Below, piece after piece: positions 14,440 through 22,604 of a DNA stretch of 38,831 nucleotides. Below the pieces are notes generated by a model that ran no database searches, was not told the DNA's origin, and was given only the letters and a program-made list of their open reading frames with translations. Source of the DNA: Leeuwenhoekiella sp. (GTDB lineage: Bacteria > Bacteroidota > Bacteroidia > Flavobacteriales > Flavobacteriaceae); assembly GCA_011050015.1 (NCBI GenBank), contig DRGP01000086.1, forward strand, positions 1 through 38,831. The letters run 5' to 3'. Each line of letters begins with the position of its first letter. Position 1 is the stretch's first letter. Made by a program: the position numbers and the translations under genes.

Positions 14440-17214
14440 TTATTCTGATTTTGAAGAAAATACATCTTCAAGAACACGCTGGTGTCTTCTTTTATAACGC
14501 GCCGAACTTCCTGCGGCCGGTGAACCATAGAATTTACGGCTGCACACCCTGAATTTTTGCGCTTCTGGAAGGTGCATCAGTAAGTGACCGTATGCGCCCA
14601 TATTGCGTGGTTCTTCTTGTGCCCAGACAATATCTTTAGCGTTTTTATATTTTTTTATCGCTGCCCGAATCTCCTTTTTAGGGACAGGGAACAGTTGCTC
14701 TACACGTACCAGCGCTACATCATCACGTTTTAATTCTTCACGCTTGTCAAGCAGGTCATAATAAAACTTACCAGTAACAAACACCAGCGTTTTAACCTTG
14801 TCTGTTTTTACGCTGTCATCATCAATGCTCATCTGGAAACCACCTTCGGCAAGATCTTTTTTAGTTGAAATTACTTTGGCATGACGTAGTAGACTTTTTG
14901 GTGTAAAGACAATAAGGGGTTTTCTGAATTTTGTCTTCATCTGGCGGCGCAATAAATGGTAAAAGTTGGCCGGAGTGGTACAATCTGCTACAAACATATT
15001 GTCTACCGCACACATTTGCAGGTAGCGCTCCATGCGCCCGGAAGAATGTTCTGCACCCTGACCTTCATAACCATGGGGGAGTAGCATGACCAGACCATTC
15101 TGCAGTTTCCACTTATCTTCTGCGGCAGAAATGTACTGATCGATCATAATCTGGGCCCCATTACTAAAATCGCCAAATTGTGCCTCCCAAATAGGAAGGG
15201 TGTTAGGACTTGCCATTGCATATCCATAATCAAAACCTACCACGCCATATTCTGACAGTAGGGAATTAAAAATGTAGAAATGTCCCTGATCTCCCTTAAG
15301 GTTATTGAGCAGTACGATTTCTTCTTCGCTTTCTTCGACTTTAGTCACCGCATGGCGGTGCGAGAAGGTACCGCGCTCGGAATCCTGCCCCGTCATGCGC
15401 ACATCATAGCCTTCTTTGAGCAAGCTACCGTACGCTAGTAATTCGGCAAGACCCCAGTCTATTTTATCATCTTCAAAATACATTTTCTTACGCGCAGCAA
15501 TCAATTTTGAAATTTTACGCATGAATTTTTTATCATCGGGGAGGTGGGTAATCACTTCAGCGATTTCAGAAAGCGAATCCTGGTCAAAAGTTGTATCTAC
15601 CGCCGTCATCATCTGCTCTTCGGTGGCTGGCTCAAAACCTTCCCACTCGTCACGCATGATACCGGTAATATGGGTGGTTTCTTCCTCTTTAGACTTTTCG
15701 AGCTTTTCTTCCAAGCCCTCTTTGTATTCTTCCTCGAGTTGTGCGACATACTTGTCATCGATAATCCCTTCCTTGATTAATTTTTCAGCATAAATATCCC
15801 GTGGATTATCATGCTTAGAAATCGCTTTATATAATTTAGGCTGGGTAAAACGGGGCTCATCCCCTTCATTGTGCCCATATTTACGATACCCTAAAAGGTC
15901 TATAAAAACGTCGCGACCAAATTCCATACGGAAATCGAGCGCAAACAACGCTGCATGTACCACCGCTTCCGCATCATCTGCATTCACGTGCAATATGGGA
16001 GAAAGCGTGGTTTTACCCACATCGGTACAATAGGTAGAAGAGCGGGCGTCAAGATAGTTGGTCGTAAATCCTATCTGGTTGTTGATGACAATATGTATGG
16101 TACCCTTCGTGGTATAACCGTCCAGCTGTGCCATCTGTATGACTTCATAGACTACGCCCTGCGCAGCAATGGCGGCGTCACCATGTACAATAATGGGCAG
16201 TACATGGTTGGGTTTGTCATAATGATGTTTGTCCTGTTTAGCACGGGCGATGCCTTCTACTACTGCGCCTACCGTCTCTAGGTGAGAAGGGTTTGGTGCG
16301 ATATTGATATTGATCTCCTTGCCATTTTTGCTTTTTCGTTTTGAGGTCCAGCCCAAATGGTATTTTACGTCTCCGTCAAAAATCTCCTGGTCGTAATCCT
16401 TACCGTCAAATTCACTGAAAATATCCTTGGCGTTTTTACCAAAAATATTGGTGAGTGTATTCAGACGGCCACGGTGCGCCATACCCATTACAAACTCTTC
16501 TACACCGCGCTCTGCCGCTTCTTCTATAATGGCATCTACGGCTGGGATAAAACTTTCCCCACCTTCTAGCGAAAAGCGTTTCTGCCCTACGTATTTTGTA
16601 TGTAAAAAGGTTTCAAAGGATAACGCCTCGTTAAGCTTTTTGAGGATGTGTTTTTTGGTTTCAGAAGGAAAATCAGGGTGATTGTCGTTTTGGTTAAGTT
16701 TGTTCTGTATCCACTCGATCTCTTCTGGCTTGCGGATATACATGTACTCTATACCTATGGCATCACAGTATATTTTCTCAAGATGCTCTATGATTTCTTT
16801 AAGCGTAGAATTGCCGATGCCTAAAATCTGACCAGCCGAAAAAGAGGTGTCTAAATCTTCCTGTTTCAGTCCAAAATTTTCTATGGCCAGCGTAGGGGTG
16901 TACTTGCGTCGCTCACGTACCGGATTTGTTTTTGTAAACAAATGACCACGTGTACGGTAACCATCTATGAGACGTACTACCTGAAATTCTTTTTCCAGGT
17001 TTTGTGGGATCTCAGTATTGCTGGCTTTTGCACCCTGTGGGGGTTGGTCTATAATCAGTTCTTCTGAATTCCCATTTTCTTGAGAACCAAAGTCAAAACC
17101 TTGAAAAAAGGCTCTCCAACTAGGCTCTACGCTGTCTGGATGTCTTAGGTACTGGTCGTATAATTCTGCGAAATATGCAGGCTGTGCTGCGTTGAGAAAC
17201 GAAAATCTATCCAT
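14440..17214 (-). CDS. sucA: 2-oxoglutarate dehydrogenase E1 component
   Basis: This 924-residue thiamine-diphosphate enzyme decarboxylates 2-oxoglutarate and passes the succinyl group to the lipoyl domain of SucB. The short N-terminal segment FLNAAQPAYFAELYDQYLRH is the E2-binding tail usual for this subunit. GMAHRGRLNTLTN (His247) and HGDAAIAAQG (Asp346) with a later INNQIGFTT form the ThDP/Mg site, and the C-terminal half carries the transketolase-like pyrimidine domain (LLPHGYEGQGAEHSSGR). Length is normal. A TAnnTTTG box lies about 43 nt upstream, and it forms an operon with sucB. The lipoamide dehydrogenase (E3) gene is elsewhere. Confidence 0.97.
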   Translation of the reverse strand: MDRFSFLNAAQPAYFAELYDQYLRHPDSVEPSWRAFFQGFDFGSQENGNSEELIIDQPPQGAKASNTEIPQNLEKEFQVVRLIDGYRTRGHLFTKTNPVRERRKYTPTLAIENFGLKQEDLDTSFSAGQILGIGNSTLKEIIEHLEKIYCDAIGIEYMYIRKPEEIEWIQNKLNQNDNHPDFPSETKKHILKKLNEALSFETFLHTKYVGQKRFSLEGGESFIPAVDAIIEEAAERGVEEFVMGMAHRGRLNTLTNIFGKNAKDIFSEFDGKDYDQEIFDGDVKYHLGWTSKRKSKNGKEININIAPNPSHLETVGAVVEGIARAKQDKHHYDKPNHVLPIIVHGDAAIAAQGVVYEVIQMAQLDGYTTKGTIHIVINNQIGFTTNYLDARSSTYCTDVGKTTLSPILHVNADDAEAVVHAALFALDFRMEFGRDVFIDLLGYRKYGHNEGDEPRFTQPKLYKAISKHDNPRDIYAEKLIKEGIIDDKYVAQLEEEYKEGLEEKLEKSKEEETTHITGIMRDEWEGFEPATEEQMMTAVDTTFDQDSLSEIAEVITHLPDDKKFMRKISKLIAARKKMYFEDDKIDWGLAELLAYGSLLKEGYDVRMTGQDSERGTFSHRHAVTKVEESEEEIVLLNNLKGDQGHFYIFNSLLSEYGVVGFDYGYAMASPNTLPIWEAQFGDFSNGAQIMIDQYISAAEDKWKLQNGLVMLLPHGYEGQGAEHSSGRMERYLQMCAVDNMFVADCTTPANFYHLLRRQMKTKFRKPLIVFTPKSLLRHAKVISTKKDLAEGGFQMSIDDDSVKTDKVKTLVFVTGKFYYDLLDKREELKRDDVALVRVEQLFPVPKKEIRAAIKKYKNAKDIVWAQEEPRNMGAYGHLLMHLPEAQKFRVCSRKFYGSPAAGSSARYKRRHQRVLEDVFSSKSE

Positions 17215-17256
17215 TATATGGTATTGAATCTGTCAATTTTTTGGGTAAATATGTCG

Positions 17257-17264
17257 CAAAAATA
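17257..17264 (-). promoter_or_regulatory. Bacteroidota -7 promoter box for sucAB
   Basis: The minus strand reads TATTTTTG, matching TAnnTTTG, 43 nt upstream of the sucA ATG. Confidence 0.6.
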
Positions 17265-17398
17265 CAATTTTTACGGGGCAAAGCTTTTCTGAATGGGTAT
17301 TTTTATAGTTTTTGTTAACATTTGTTTAACGATAAAAAAGACCTGCGCTCTGCAAAATATTCCATTAATTTAATGATTGATAATGAAAAGCTAAGATT

Positions 17399-17920
17399 AT
17401 GAAAAGGGGTGTGCTGATTTTTAAATGGTTAATCTGTTTCTATATGTTGCTAAGTATCGCTGATACAAATGCCCAAACCACAACATCTGATTTTTGGAAC
17501 CGCGTTTCCTACGGCGGGAATCTGGGCTTGAGTTTTGGGAATGGTTATTTTTCTGGCAGCGCTGCACCAAGTGCTATTTATACCTTTAACCCTTACTTTT
17601 CAGCAGGACCCGGGCTCAATTTCAGCTATACGAAAGAGGAGTTTTATAAAGCAACGCTTGTAGGTGGTAGCCTTATCGCTTTGGTTAATCCTTACCCGTA
17701 TGTGCAGTTTTCTGCAGAGCTGGAAGAATTGTATGTGAGCCAAAATATCACCTATTATGAACCAGACCAATCACGCGAATTCTGGAACACCGCTCTTTTT
17801 CTGGGACTGGGTTACCGCACTGGCCCGGTGACGGTAGGAATACGTTATAATGTACTCTATCAGGCTGATGACCGCGTATATGCCGATGCGTTTCAACCTT
17901 TTCTCAGGGTCTATTTTTAA
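17399..17920 (+). CDS. Small outer-membrane beta-barrel-like protein
   Basis: This 173-residue protein has a signal peptide (hydrophobic stretch ending near SIADTNAQ) and a mature part of alternating strands: GGNLGLSFGNGYF, SAIYTFNPYFSAGPGLNFSY, VQFSAELEELYV, FLGLGYRTGPVTVGIRYNV. It ends QPFLRVYF; a terminal Phe is the usual signal for insertion by the BAM complex. It should be a small 8-stranded barrel in the outer membrane. Homologues in flavobacterial genomes are sometimes named alpha-ketoglutarate decarboxylase, seemingly because they lie next to sucA; nothing in the sequence supports an enzyme. Its last 17 nt overlap the end of the convergent 115-residue gene. Confidence 0.82.
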   Translation: MKRGVLIFKWLICFYMLLSIADTNAQTTTSDFWNRVSYGGNLGLSFGNGYFSGSAAPSAIYTFNPYFSAGPGLNFSYTKEEFYKATLVGGSLIALVNPYPYVQFSAELEELYVSQNITYYEPDQSREFWNTALFLGLGYRTGPVTVGIRYNVLYQADDRVYADAFQPFLRVYF

Positions 17921-18251
17921 GGGTTACTTTGGCTAATTCCCGTTGCAAAATGAGAATGCTTACCCCTTGAGCAAGTTCATCTACCCGTTGTATGGGCATG
18001 GCCTTGATGGCCGCCTCGTCAATGTCTATCACATAAAGCAGGTTGAGATAGCGCTCAAAATCTGAAATGATCAAAGCATAAATTGCGGCTACTAGATTGC
18101 GTCCTGTGTGTTTTATAATGGTGTGCAGATCGAAATTTTCTACTATCCCAGCGCGTAAAAAATCTTTGTTCAGCTGGCTAAGAAGTGCTTTAAAAAGCCC
18201 CTGCGTTTCGGCTTTTTCCAGAATAGCGTTTATTTCAGGGGTTAAGGGCAT
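17904..18251 (-). CDS. Conserved hypothetical protein, 115 residues
   Basis: I do not recognise this family. The protein is mostly alpha-helical by its residue pattern, with LKALLSQLNKDFLRAG and a hydrophobic helix around VAAIYALIISDFERYLNLLYVI, but no signal peptide. It follows the polyprenyl diphosphate synthase by 16 nt on the same strand, so they share a transcript. The 3' end overlaps the convergent outer-membrane gene by 17 nt. Both frames look genuine because each has a sensible protein up to its stop. Confidence 0.65.
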   Translation of the reverse strand: MPLTPEINAILEKAETQGLFKALLSQLNKDFLRAGIVENFDLHTIIKHTGRNLVAAIYALIISDFERYLNLLYVIDIDEAAIKAMPIQRVDELAQGVSILILQRELAKVTLKNRP

Positions 18252-18267
18252 GGTATTTTGTTAGACG

Positions 18268-19242
18268 CTACACTTTACGGTTTATGAGGCTTGTTCCAAA
18301 ATCGAGCAAAACCTGCTTTTTTTCGTCAGGAACTTTGATTTTTTCCAGTTTTTCAAAAGCGTGTTGGGTGTACCGTTCGATCTGTTTTTGTGTAGCTTGG
18401 GCTGCGCCCGAATCTATAAATAATTGTTTGACGGTTGTGATTTTTTCGGTAGGATCTTTGGGATCTATACTGAAAAGATGACGCAATTGTTGTGACATTC
18501 CAGGTTCTAGCTGATCGATTGCTGTAAGGTATAAAAAGGTTTTTTTGTTTTCGATAATGTCGCCACCTACTTGTTTTCCAAAGCTTTTTGGGTCACCGAA
18601 GGCATCCAGATAATCGTCCTGCAGTTGAAAGGCGATGCCCAGATCGCGCCCAAAATCATAGATATTGTCACAGCATGCTGTGGGAGCGCCCGCAACAATC
18701 CCCCCCATTTTAAGGGAAGCGCCTACTAAGACAGCCGTTTTAAACTCAATCATCTTCAGATATTCTGATAATATCACGTCATCACGTGTTTCAAAATCCA
18801 CATCATATTGTTGTCCCTCGCACACCCTGATTGCGGTCTGGGTAAATAATTTGGCCAGATCCCTAAAGGTCTCACCATCATAATTTTCAAAAAGTTGGTA
18901 GGCATTGATGAGCATGGCGTCGCCAGAAAGGATACCCGTGTTTACATCCCATTTTTCATGAACGGTATCTTGGCCGCGCCGCAGCGGTGCTGCATCCATA
19001 ATATCGTCATGTACTAATGAGAAGTTATGAAAAACCTCAACCGCAAGGGCAGCATCCAGTGCCTTTTCAAAGGAAGTGTCAAAAAGTTCTGCGGCCAGAA
19101 GTGTAAGGACGGGGCGTAATCGTTTTCCGCCTATCTTTAAAATATACAGAATGGGCTCATAAAGATTTTTAGGTTCGCGCGCTACAATACGTCGGTCAAG
19201 ATAGGAAGTAAAAAGATTATTATATTCTTCAATAGAATGCAT
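18268..19242 (-). CDS. Polyprenyl diphosphate synthase (trans-isoprenyl)
   Basis: This 324-residue enzyme condenses isopentenyl diphosphate onto an allylic diphosphate, making precursors for quinones or carotenoids. Both metal-binding Asp motifs are present: DDIMD (79-83) within SLVHDDIMDAAPLRRG, and DDYLD (209-213) within FQLQDDYLDAFGD. GGKRLRP is at 38-44. Phe74 lies five residues before the first motif, a position known to affect product length, but whether the product is farnesyl, geranylgeranyl or longer cannot be fixed from sequence alone. A perfect TAnnTTTG box just upstream leaves almost no leader. Confidence 0.92.
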   Translation of the reverse strand: MHSIEEYNNLFTSYLDRRIVAREPKNLYEPILYILKIGGKRLRPVLTLLAAELFDTSFEKALDAALAVEVFHNFSLVHDDIMDAAPLRRGQDTVHEKWDVNTGILSGDAMLINAYQLFENYDGETFRDLAKLFTQTAIRVCEGQQYDVDFETRDDVILSEYLKMIEFKTAVLVGASLKMGGIVAGAPTACCDNIYDFGRDLGIAFQLQDDYLDAFGDPKSFGKQVGGDIIENKKTFLYLTAIDQLEPGMSQQLRHLFSIDPKDPTEKITTVKQLFIDSGAAQATQKQIERYTQHAFEKLEKIKVPDEKKQVLLDFGTSLINRKV

Positions 19243-19256
19243 GAAATATTTTTCGG

Positions 19257-19264
19257 CAAAAATA
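19257..19264 (-). promoter_or_regulatory. Bacteroidota -7 promoter box for the prenyl synthase gene
   Basis: The minus strand reads TATTTTTG, ending only 14 nt before the ATG at 19242. The transcript would have a leader of about 10 nt or less. Confidence 0.55.
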
Positions 19265-19377
19265 GGGGAATAACGCCAATAAATACTTCAATAGATGAGG
19301 TCTTATACCATATTTTCAATAGTGATTAAATGAATTTATTCAAAATGTTAAATTTTATGAAAACCAAGGAAACTCTT

Positions 19378-19409
19378 TTTGTTTTTATAGTTTCCTTTGC
19401 TTATTTTTG
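19378..19409 (+). promoter_or_regulatory. Bacteroidota promoter for the efflux operon (TTTG-N20-TATTTTTG)
   Basis: TTTG (19378-19381) and TATTTTTG (19402-19409) are 20 nt apart, the best -33/-7 pair in the window. Transcription should begin around 19414-19416, right at the ATG of the TetR gene (19418), giving a leaderless or nearly leaderless message. Confidence 0.75.
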
Positions 19410-19417
19410 CGCCGATA

Positions 19418-20026
19418 ATGAAAACAGAAATTTTAAATACGGCAAGTGAACTTTTTTTAAACCTAGGTTTTAAAAGTGTAACGATGGATGATATTGCCTA
19501 TGAGATGGGTATATCTAAAAAGACGATTTACAGTCAGTACAATCATAAAACAGAGCTGGTACAGGATGTTAGTTTTCATTTGCTCAACCAAATTTTTGAG
19601 GGTGTTGATGCCATTATACATGAAAATAAGAATCCCATTGAAGAACTCTATGATATAAAAAAGTATGTGTTGCAGCATTTAAAGGGGGAAAAATCCTCTC
19701 CTGCCCAGCAATTGCAAAAATATTATCCTAAAATTTATGATGCTCTAAAATCTAAACAGTACAGTTATATGCAAGCCTGCGTTTGCTCAAACTTAACCCG
19801 CGGCATAGAACAGGGGCTTTTTAGAAAAAACCTGAACATAGATTTTGTTTCACGCATATATTTTATAGGTATTACAGGTATTAAAGACACTGTTATTTTT
19901 CCGATTGAAGACTTTCCGGCAGCATCCCTACATGAGCGGTACCTTGAGTACCATTTAAGGGGTATAGTTACCACAAAAGGTCGTCAAATACTTAAAAAAC
20001 TGATAAAACCGAATCACAATCAATGA
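19418..20026 (+). CDS. TetR/AcrR family transcriptional regulator
   Basis: This 202-residue protein has the TetR DNA-binding domain at residues 1-47: ILNTASELFLNLGFKSVTM, then DDIAYEMGISKKTIYSQYNHK with the recognition helix GISKKTIYSQY. The rest is a helical ligand-binding domain, specific to each regulator. A TTG seven codons upstream is also open, but the promoter runs through it, so the ATG at 19418 is the start. It is the first gene of the efflux operon and its stop overlaps the tolC start by 4 nt (ATGA), so it most likely represses its own operon and is released by a pump substrate. Confidence 0.92.
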   Translation: MKTEILNTASELFLNLGFKSVTMDDIAYEMGISKKTIYSQYNHKTELVQDVSFHLLNQIFEGVDAIIHENKNPIEELYDIKKYVLQHLKGEKSSPAQQLQKYYPKIYDALKSKQYSYMQACVCSNLTRGIEQGLFRKNLNIDFVSRIYFIGITGIKDTVIFPIEDFPAASLHERYLEYHLRGIVTTKGRQILKKLIKPNHNQ

Positions 20027-21405
20027 GATATTTAATATTGATTACACTTGGCTTTTTTACCAGCCTTCTAGTTCATGCCCAGGATAGCATTGTGCCACAA
20101 ACCTACCGGTTCAGTGTACAGGAAGCTATTGTGTATGGTTTAAAGAACAATTATTCTGTGCAGAATGCCCGCACAGACATTGCCATTGCCCTAAAGCAAA
20201 AGTGGGAGATTATAGCACAGGGATTACCGCAGATCAGTGGTGAGGTAAGCTATCAAAACCAGCTTATTCAACAGGTTTCCTTTATTCCGGCGCAGTTTTT
20301 TGACAGCAATGCCCCAGAGGGTGAATTTGTTCCTGTACAGTTCAGCCCCAAGCAGAATGTGGTTGCAAATACCACTTGGAACCAGTTGATTTTTGACGGT
20401 TCTTATTTTGTGGGTATCCAGTCTGCCAGAACGTTGCTTCAAATTTCAGAAAACGCCAAGGTAAAAACAGATTTGGAGATCAAAGAGGCTGTCACCTCGG
20501 CTTATGCCAATGTGCTGCTGGCCGAAGAAAGCCTTAAAATTCTCAGGGAGAATCTGGAAACGGTAGAAAAAAACCTGAGTGATACCCAGCAAATCTTTGA
20601 GAACGGCATGACCGAAGAAGAAGATGTGGAGCAGCTTAAAATCACTTATCTGGGCCTCGAGACAGATCTTAACAATACCGTGCGGCAACTGGCGATCGCT
20701 TTATGATATGCTCAAAGTTACCATAGGCCTTCCGCTGGAAAATAAAATCGCGGTGACTGATGATCTTGACGTTCTGGCCATGCATTATTATGACCTAGAG
20801 TTGCTTAAAAAAAGATTAAAACGGAGGAAAATATAGATTACCGTATTGCCGAAGATCAGGCCAATCTTGCAGAAGTAGAGGTCAAGCTTGAAAAGAGCAA
20901 AGCACTACCTACCCTGACGGCATTTGTTAATTATGGGGTTCAGGCCAATGGAAACGAATTCACTTTTCTAAACAGCGACCAGCAGTATTACGACCAGTCC
21001 ATTCTTGGGTTTTCGCTTAACGTACCTATTTTTAGTAGCGGTATGCGCAGTGCACGTACCGCCCAGAAAGAGTTGGCCTACAAACAGCGCCTGATTGATC
21101 TGGAAGAGACCCGTAACCAGGTAATGCTAGAGATTTCAAAGGCGCGTAATAACTATCAGTTTAGTCTTGATAACTTCAGCACCCAGAAGAAAAACCTGGA
21201 TCTGGCAGAACGCATCGAAGATAAAAACCAGACGAAATTCTTTGAGGGAATAAGCAGTAGTTTTGATCTTAGTGAGGCTCAGCAGCAGTTGTTTCAGGCG
21301 CAGCAAGATTATCTGCAGGCGATGCTCAACGTAATCACGAACAAAGCCGCACTTGAAAACGTGCTGGATACCACAAAATATCAACCCAAAGAGTCCAAAA
21401 ATTAA
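20023..21405 (+). pseudogene. TolC-family outer-membrane efflux channel, broken by two frameshifts
   Basis: The gene starts with a signal peptide (MRYLILITLGFFTSLLVHAQ) and encodes a TolC-like channel of about 460 residues, but the frame changes twice. The first frame ends at TGA 20704-20706; the natural continuation (LYDMLKVTIGLPLEN) is in the +1 frame, implying one extra base near GCGATCGC (20692-20699). The second change is in a run of seven A (20817-20823): one more A would restore KKKIKTEENIDYRIAEDQ and the original frame, which then runs to 21405 with typical coiled-coil repeats. As written, only a truncated 227-residue product is made. Two indels may be sequencing errors; if real, the pump needs a channel from elsewhere. 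Confidence 0.85.
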
Positions 21406-21419
21406 TTATTGAAGCTGTT

Positions 21420-22598
21420 ATGAAATATTTTCTAAGCATACTTTTATTGAGCAGCGTTTTGCTTTCCTGTGGAGGCAGGACAGAATCTGTAGATCAGGTT
21501 ATAGAAGAGGGTGACCTCTCTGAACTGAAGGCCAAGAAAACGGAAATTGATCAAAGACAGGGCGAACTCAAAGAGCAAGCAGACCGGTTAAGTGCCGCAA
21601 TTGCTAAAAAAGATAAACGCACCCGCGCTGCGCTCGTCACTGTAAAAAAATTACAGGACAGCACCTTTAAACATTATATTGAGGTGCAGGGCAACGTGGA
21701 GACTGATAAAAACATTATCATTTATCCCGAATTTTCAGGCATTCTTACCGAAATCTATGTAAAAGATGGGCAGCGGGTTCGCAAAGGGCAGCGCCTGGCG
21801 AGAATAGATGACGGTGGTTTGAGCAGTGAGGTCTCGCGCCAGAAAGCGCAGACCGCATTGGCAAAAACGACCTATGAGCGCCAAAAACGGCTCTGGGATC
21901 AAAAAATTGGCTCAGAAATGGCTTTTTTGGAGGCAAAAACCAATTACGAAGCTTCACAAGCAGCCACCGATCAACTGAGTTCACAAGTAGGTAAAACGAT
22001 CATTACAGCCCCATTTTCAGGTGTAGTAGATGATATTATTGCAGACCAGGGCGAGGTGGTAAGTCCTGGACAAACACAGGTGCTCAGGCTCGTAAACCTG
22101 GAGGATATGTATGTAAACGCCTCAGTGCCCGAAGCTTTTTTGGGCAAAGTGCAAGAAGGAACATCGGTGATTATAGAACTGGGTTCGCTGGGTAAAGATT
22201 ATCAGGGAACGATAAGACAGGTAGGTAATTTTATCAGTCCAGATAACCGGACCTTTGATGTAAAAGTCGGCATTCCCAATCCAGACAGCGCCATAAAACC
22301 AAACCTAATCGCCACGGTAAAGATCAATGACTTTACGGCTGAAAATGCGGTTACCATACCAGAAAATATAATTCAACAAAATGCTCAGGGCAATAGCATT
22401 GTTTACGTTTATGAGCCCAAAACAGATAGTACTGGTGTTGCAAAACAGGTTAAGGTAATTCAGGGTTACACCTATAATGATAAGGTACAGATCACCAGCG
22501 GACTCAACGCGGGCCAATCTCTTATTGTAGAAGGGGCACGCTCGCTGCGTGATGGTCAGGAAGTGGCAATACAAAGGGCAAATAAGAACCAGAATTAA
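21420..22598 (+). CDS. RND efflux periplasmic adaptor (membrane fusion protein), lipoprotein
   Basis: This 392-residue protein links the inner-membrane pump to the outer-membrane channel. It has a lipoprotein signal with Cys17 (LLSSVLLSCGG), a coiled coil at about 30-65, then the lipoyl-like half EIYVKDGQRVRKGQRLARI, the helical hairpin, and the second lipoyl half ITAPFSGVVDDIIADQGEVV. After these come the beta-barrel (SVIIELGSLGKDYQGTI) and membrane-proximal domains. It starts 14 nt after the channel gene and ends 6 nt before the pump gene. Confidence 0.93.
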   Translation: MKYFLSILLLSSVLLSCGGRTESVDQVIEEGDLSELKAKKTEIDQRQGELKEQADRLSAAIAKKDKRTRAALVTVKKLQDSTFKHYIEVQGNVETDKNIIIYPEFSGILTEIYVKDGQRVRKGQRLARIDDGGLSSEVSRQKAQTALAKTTYERQKRLWDQKIGSEMAFLEAKTNYEASQAATDQLSSQVGKTIITAPFSGVVDDIIADQGEVVSPGQTQVLRLVNLEDMYVNASVPEAFLGKVQEGTSVIIELGSLGKDYQGTIRQVGNFISPDNRTFDVKVGIPNPDSAIKPNLIATVKINDFTAENAVTIPENIIQQNAQGNSIVYVYEPKTDSTGVAKQVKVIQGYTYNDKVQITSGLNAGQSLIVEGARSLRDGQEVAIQRANKNQN

Positions 22599-22604
22599 GA
22601 AAGA

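Noticed and set aside
17399-17920. Alpha-ketoglutarate decarboxylase as the name of the small protein
   Set aside because: The protein is a short beta-barrel-like outer-membrane protein with a signal peptide; the name seems to come from its neighbour sucA.
20692-20823. Programmed frameshifting in tolC
   Set aside because: The +1 site has no suitable slippage codon before the TGA, and the run of seven A is not a good -1 heptamer in the reading frame used; indels or errors are simpler.
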